This document shows positions 6,592-8,324 of a stretch of DNA of 8,324 bases, in pieces; positions within the stretch are counted from its first letter, which is position 1; every line of letters begins with the position of its first letter. The stretch is from NCBI GenBank assembly GCA_944376785.1, contig CALWDV010000053.1, positions 1 through 8,324 on the forward strand, written 5' to 3'. The stretch comes from an uncultured Clostridia bacterium. Lineage in GTDB: Bacteria > Bacillota > Clostridia > Christensenellales > UBA1242. The position numbers and the translations under genes are program-made. Under the pieces are notes generated by a model, which was not told the origin of the DNA, did no database searches, and was given only the letters and a program-made list of their open reading frames with translations.

Positions 6592-8127
6592 TTAATTATT
6601 CCAATATTTTTTGTCTAGTGTTCTATATGAAATTGCTTCCATAATGTGACTTAGTTCAATTTGTTCTTTACCATCTAAATCGGCAATGGTTCTTGCAACC
6701 TTTAAAATTCTGCTATATGCTCGTGCACTTAAACCAAAACTTTCAAATGCAAGTTTTAAAGTTTCTTCGCACTCTGCATCAAGTTTGCAATATCTTTTTA
6801 ATTGAACATCATTCATTTTAGCATTATTATAATTCTTACTGTTTTTAAAACGTTCAAGTTGAACAATTCTTGCTTTGTCAACACGCTTTTTTATTTCTTC
6901 ACTGCTTTCTTCTTCTTTTGAACTTTGCAAATCAGAAAACTTAACATTATCAACTTCAATGTGAATATCAATTCTATCCATTAAAGGTCCTGATAATTTT
7001 GATAAATATTTATGAATTTGTTGAGGTGTGCATTTGCACTCTTTTTCTTTATTACCAAAGTTTCCACATGGGCAAGGATTCATACTTGCAATTAACGTGA
7101 AATTAGCAGGATATTCAACCGTGTTTTCTATTCTTGAAACATTAATAACACCATCTTCTAATGGTTGACGCAATGTTTCAATAGAGTGTCTGGAATATTC
7201 TGGTAACTCATCTAAAAAAAGCACACCATTATGAGCCAAGCTTATTTCGCCTGGTTTTGCATTTCTGCCACCACCAGTTAACGCAACTGTTGTGGTTGTG
7301 TGGTGTGGCGAACGAAATGGTCTGAAACAAATAATTCCAACTGAATTATCTAGCACTCCTGCCACACTATGTATTTTTGTAACTTCCAAAGCTTCTTCAA
7401 AAGTTAATTTTGGTAGTATGCTTGGAAAACATTTAGCAAGTAAGGTTTTACCACTTCCAGGTGGACCAACCATTAAAACATTATGCCCACCTGCCGCAGC
7501 AATTTCAAGTGCTCGTTTTGCATTGTTTTGCCCTTTAACATTTTTAAAATTATATGGGCTTTCAAAATTATTTAATTTTTCGTTGTAATCAATATAAGGT
7601 ATTGGTTCTAATTTAATTTCACCATTTAAAAATTGTGCAAGTTCTGTTAACGATTTAACAGCATAAACGTTAACACCTTTTAAATAACTTGCTTCATTTT
7701 TATTATCAAATGGAATTATTATGTTAGTAATTCCTACTTGTTTAGCAGAAATTAAAATTGGTAAAACACCATTAATTTTTCTAACTGTTCCATCAAGTGA
7801 TAATTCACCCAAAAAAACAAAATCTTTAACATTTTCAATTTTTATTTGATTTGATGCCGACAAAATGCCAACAGCAATTGCTAAGTCATATACTGGACCA
7901 TCTTTATGAGTGTTTGCAGGAGCTAAGTTAACTGTTATTTTGTTAATAGGATAATTAAACCCACTGTTTTTAATTGCACTCCTAACCCTTTCTTTGCTTT
8001 CCTTTATGGCAGTTCCAACTAAGCCAACAATGTCATAACTTGGCAAACCTTGATTAATATCAATTTCAGCTCTAACTTCATATCCATCAATACCATTTCG
8101 TCCAAAACTTTTTATAATTGACAGCAT
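6592..8127 (-). CDS. comM: YifB/ComM-family Mg-chelatase-like AAA+ ATPase
   Basis: A 511-residue protein with the full YifB/ComM architecture. In Gram-negative transformable bacteria ComM is a hexameric helicase that extends branch migration of incoming DNA; the role in Bacillota is less well defined. Seen: an N-terminal Lon-S5-like domain with IDGYEVRAEIDI (13-24), GLPSYDIVGL (27-36) and NLAPANTHKDGP (67-78); the AAA+ module with Walker A GPPGSGKT (221-228), FRSPHHTTT (271-279), Walker B GVLFLDELPE (301-310), sensor 1 IASMNPCPCG (346-355), a CPC...CKC cysteine cluster (Cys352, 354, 364, 366) and GPLMDRIDIHI (380-390); and the C-terminal Mg-chelatase-like helical domain (about 410-505). The start has GAGG five nt upstream. 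It is the first gene of the cluster, behind a plausible promoter and directly followed by dprA, the usual Bacillota pairing. Confidence 0.95.
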   Translation of the reverse strand: MLSIIKSFGRNGIDGYEVRAEIDINQGLPSYDIVGLVGTAIKESKERVRSAIKNSGFNYPINKITVNLAPANTHKDGPVYDLAIAVGILSASNQIKIENVKDFVFLGELSLDGTVRKINGVLPILISAKQVGITNIIIPFDNKNEASYLKGVNVYAVKSLTELAQFLNGEIKLEPIPYIDYNEKLNNFESPYNFKNVKGQNNAKRALEIAAAGGHNVLMVGPPGSGKTLLAKCFPSILPKLTFEEALEVTKIHSVAGVLDNSVGIICFRPFRSPHHTTTTVALTGGGRNAKPGEISLAHNGVLFLDELPEYSRHSIETLRQPLEDGVINVSRIENTVEYPANFTLIASMNPCPCGNFGNKEKECKCTPQQIHKYLSKLSGPLMDRIDIHIEVDNVKFSDLQSSKEEESSEEIKKRVDKARIVQLERFKNSKNYNNAKMNDVQLKRYCKLDAECEETLKLAFESFGLSARAYSRILKVARTIADLDGKEQIELSHIMEAISYRTLDKKYWNN

Positions 8128-8132
8128 TTTTA

Positions 8133-8136
8133 CCTC
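8133..8136 (-). promoter_or_regulatory. Ribosome binding site of comM
   Basis: GAGG on the minus strand, in the context TGAGGTAAAAATG, ends 5 nt before the ATG. It fixes the start at 8127, which also gives the standard YifB/ComM N-terminus. Confidence 0.75.
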
Positions 8137-8153
8137 AAATTGTTTTTTTTAAT

Positions 8154-8227
8154 TTGTTAATCAAATAAATTTAACGTTTAATATGATAACAAAAAAAACT
8201 TAAATTAACAATTAAAATAATTAACAA
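8154..8227. repeat. Three copies of the octamer ATTAACAA/TTGTTAAT around the comM promoter
   Basis: ATTAACAA occurs at 8204-8211 and 8220-8227 as direct repeats 16 bp apart. The reverse complement TTGTTAAT occurs at 8154-8161. One copy contains the candidate -35 hexamer and the inverted copy falls in the expected 5' leader. The layout resembles operator half-sites, but the low GC content makes chance recurrence plausible. Confidence 0.35.
8183..8211 (-). promoter_or_regulatory. Candidate sigma-A-type promoter for the comM-dprA-topA-trmFO-hslU-helD cluster
   Basis: On the minus strand a -35-like TTGTTA (8211-8206) is separated by exactly 17 nt from a -10-like TATCAT (8188-8183). The latter is preceded by TGT, giving an extended -10 element. 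Initiation would fall near 8176, leaving a leader of about 50 nt before the comM start. The spacing and extended -10 are good, but each hexamer is imperfect and the region is so AT-rich that chance matches are common. No better promoter was seen between the genes. Confidence 0.5.
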
Positions 8228-8255
8228 AACAATAATATTAGTTATTTTAATAAAT

Positions 8256-8286
8256 TTATATATATAACTTTATTATATATATATAA
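8256..8286. repeat. Two TA-dinucleotide tracts
   Basis: Two self-complementary tracts, TTATATATATAA (8256-8267) and TTATATATATATAA (8273-8286), are separated by five bases. They can pair with each other or fold alone. They lie about 45-75 bp upstream of the candidate -35 element and may ease local melting, but no function is shown. Confidence 0.5.
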
Positions 8287-8298
8287 AATAATACATAT

Positions 8299-8324
8299 AA
8301 AAAAAATAAAAAAAACAGCTTAAA
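8299..8324 (-). terminator. Possible 3' part of a rho-independent terminator of an upstream minus-strand gene
   Basis: On the minus strand the window opens with TTTAAGCTG followed by eight T, one A and eight more T. This looks like the descending arm and U-tract of an intrinsic terminator whose ascending arm (predicted CAGCTTAAA) would lie just outside the window. The other arm cannot be seen, so this could equally be an AT-rich spacer. Confidence 0.3.

Noticed and set aside
779..7588. Other plus-strand open frames (779-1012, 1322-1618, 2919-3266, 4762-5001, 4904-5089, 6393-6644, 7292-7588)
   Set aside because: Each is fully or mostly antisense to a well-recognised minus-strand gene, is short, and shows no recognisable motif.
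1..8127. Possible TGA-to-Trp recoding, given the AT-rich mycoplasma-like composition
   Set aside because: The Trp codons checked in comM, topA and helD are TGG, no in-frame TGA occurs in the six genes, and the five complete genes end in TAA. Nothing supports recoding.
8251..8300. TA-rich tracts as a replication origin or unwinding element
   Set aside because: No DnaA-box clusters (TTATCCACA-like) and no dnaA or other replication initiator gene are seen nearby. AT-richness alone is not evidence in this genome.

Overview
The window is one tightly packed minus-strand gene cluster from an AT-rich bacterium (about 30% GC by eye), with a short AT-rich regulatory region at its right edge. In transcription order the genes are a YifB/ComM-type AAA+ ATPase, dprA, topA, trmFO, hslU and the 5' part of a helD-like RNA polymerase-recycling ATPase that runs off the left edge. 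Spacings are 2, 11, 19 and 1 nt, then an 8-nt overlap, so one operon is the simplest reading.

The organism is most likely a member of the Bacillota, probably an uncultured Clostridia-like or deep Bacilli-like lineage. The order comM-dprA-topA-trmFO-hslU is the familiar Bacillota neighbourhood, and TrmFO and HelD fit that group. All Trp codons I checked are TGG, the five complete genes all end in TAA, and there is no in-frame TGA, so nothing suggests the mycoplasma code. A finer placement is not possible from this sequence.

Right edge (8128-8324): no gene. It holds a good candidate sigma-A-type promoter (TTGTTA, 17 nt, extended TG-T-TATCAT), three copies of the octamer ATTAACAA/TTGTTAAT around it, TA-dinucleotide tracts, and a possible terminator arm of an upstream gene cut by the edge. 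The comM ribosome binding site follows.

Functionally, comM and dprA are DNA-processing genes linked to transformation and recombination. TopA relaxes negative supercoils, TrmFO makes m5U54 in tRNA, HslU is a AAA+ unfoldase, and HelD removes stalled RNA polymerase. This is a conserved housekeeping locus.

The unusual part is its downstream end. The HslV peptidase gene that normally lies just before hslU is absent. The HslU C-terminus also lacks the conserved DLSRFIL-type tail that docks into and activates HslV. It ends instead in a basic Asn/Lys-rich extension containing a Leu-Gly-Phe tripeptide. HslU here may work without HslV, or with another partner. helD occupies the place where codY often follows.
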